A model generated the notes under the pieces. That model worked only from the letters and a program-made list of their open reading frames with translations. It was not told the origin of the DNA and made no database searches. The translations under genes and the position numbers were made by a program. Shown one piece after another: positions 63,495 to 64,000 of a stretch of DNA of 64,000 nt. Each line of letters begins with the position of its first letter. The stretch's first letter is position 1. Source of the DNA: Candidatus Thiosymbion ectosymbiont of Catanema sp. Cochon2018 (lineage in GTDB: Bacteria; Pseudomonadota; Gammaproteobacteria; Chromatiales; Chromatiaceae); contig WYCW01000001.1 in NCBI GenBank assembly GCA_011392765.1, forward strand, positions 1,048,888 through 1,112,887, given 5' to 3'.

Positions 63495-64000
63495 ATGAAC
63501 GTTGCCGGAATCGATGTCAGCAGCAAAACCGTCACGTTGGTCATTGCTCGCGACGGTCGCACCAGAAAACCCCGTGAATTCAACAATACCCCCCAAGGGC
63601 ATCAGACCTTGGTCAACCGCTTGCGCAAGGCAACGGTGACCCGCGTCTGCCTGGAAGCCACCGGCCAGTATCACCTCGATTTGGCCCTCGCCCTGGATGA
63701 CGCCGGGCTTGCGGTCATGGTCATCAACCCCAAGGCCGCCAAACGCTTCGCGGAGGCCATGCAGACCCGCACCAAGACCGATGCTGTCGATGCCACTGTC
63801 CTGGCTGAGTTCGCCCTCCGCATGCCCTTCGAGCCCTGGCAACGCCCCGATGATCTAGCCCTCGCCATCCGCGCCTGTGCCCGCCGCATCGCGGCGCTGA
63901 ACAAGCTCCGAACCCAAACCAAGAACCAGCTCCATGCCGCGGAGCAAACCGCCACCACGCCCGACTTCCTGATCGTCGAGCTGCACCACAGCATCGCCCA
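63495..64000 (+). CDS. IS110-family recombinase, N-terminal part (cut by window end)
   Basis: 168 codons, open to the right edge. The RuvC-like DEDD domain shows MNVAGIDVSSKTVTLVIARD (first Asp), CLEATGQYH (Glu) and KTDAVDATVLAEF (two Asp), as in IS110 recombinases. The C-terminal serine-containing domain should lie beyond the window. The catalytic residues seen are intact, so the element may be active. Confidence 0.9.
   Translation, partial: MNVAGIDVSSKTVTLVIARDGRTRKPREFNNTPQGHQTLVNRLRKATVTRVCLEATGQYHLDLALALDDAGLAVMVINPKAAKRFAEAMQTRTKTDAVDATVLAEFALRMPFEPWQRPDDLALAIRACARRIAALNKLRTQTKNQLHAAEQTATTPDFLIVELHHSIA

Overview
The window is chromosomal DNA of a GC-rich bacterium, most likely a gammaproteobacterium. 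The evidence is the gene order (rplU-rpmA-obgE-proB facing ispB; proC-yggT; nnr facing ribF) and the gammaproteobacterial gene types (yhdP, lolA, ampG, nfi, class I fumarase). A secreted Met/Pro-rich protein that begins like sulfur-globule proteins, and a NifJ-like/RnfC-like redox pair, suggest a sulfur-oxidising relative of the Chromatiales. That placement is inference.

Layout. 1-7.3 kb: an IS481-derived miniature element, a 1533-residue NifJ-like oxidoreductase, an Rpn-type nuclease and an RnfC-like protein. 7.8-9.2 kb: rhodanese and a decayed DUF3800 gene. 9.2-13.5 kb: proB, obgE, rpmA and rplU on the minus strand, then ispB and tRNA-Pro on the plus strand. 13.6-20 kb: coiled-coil and VOC proteins, nth, the globule-like protein, tRNA-Ser, a broken IS481 and a flavin/2Fe-2S reductase. 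20-23 kb: an ATPase/TOPRIM pair and a Uma2 nuclease. 23.6-26 kb: tldD and an unknown gene. 26.5-30.4 kb: an ORF-less group II intron and an AT-richer molybdate/tungstate-type ABC transporter. 30.9-31.6 kb: a dead IS1595. 31.8-39.4 kb: yhdP, lolA, proC, yggT and a DUF4426 gene. 39.8-43.4 kb: ampG, an intact IS481 with a 6-bp target duplication, and a lipase. 44-51.7 kb: pyrE, nnr, ribF, murJ and fumarase. 51.8-59.3 kb: an accessory island between fumarase and lspA holding a XRE-ImmA regulator with a transposon-disrupted PIN gene, a ParA-like ATPase, a second ATPase/TOPRIM pair, an aspartic-protease-like protein and a radical SAM protein. 59.4-63 kb: lspA, tsaB, small proteins and nfi. The window ends inside an IS110 element.

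Two themes stand out. First, intergenic DNA is packed with short repeat families: a 99-bp miniature element (family A), bracket repeats with variable cargo (families B and C), hairpin families (D and F), and a family whose core is GCGTATAA (E). Several of these supply the stop codon or C-terminal tail of a neighbouring gene. Second, the region upstream of the IS110 recombinase folds by eye into a bridge-RNA-like structure. Its guide strands spell a 14-nt target; the first eight bases match the actual left flank of the element, and the whole resembles a repeat found elsewhere in the window.
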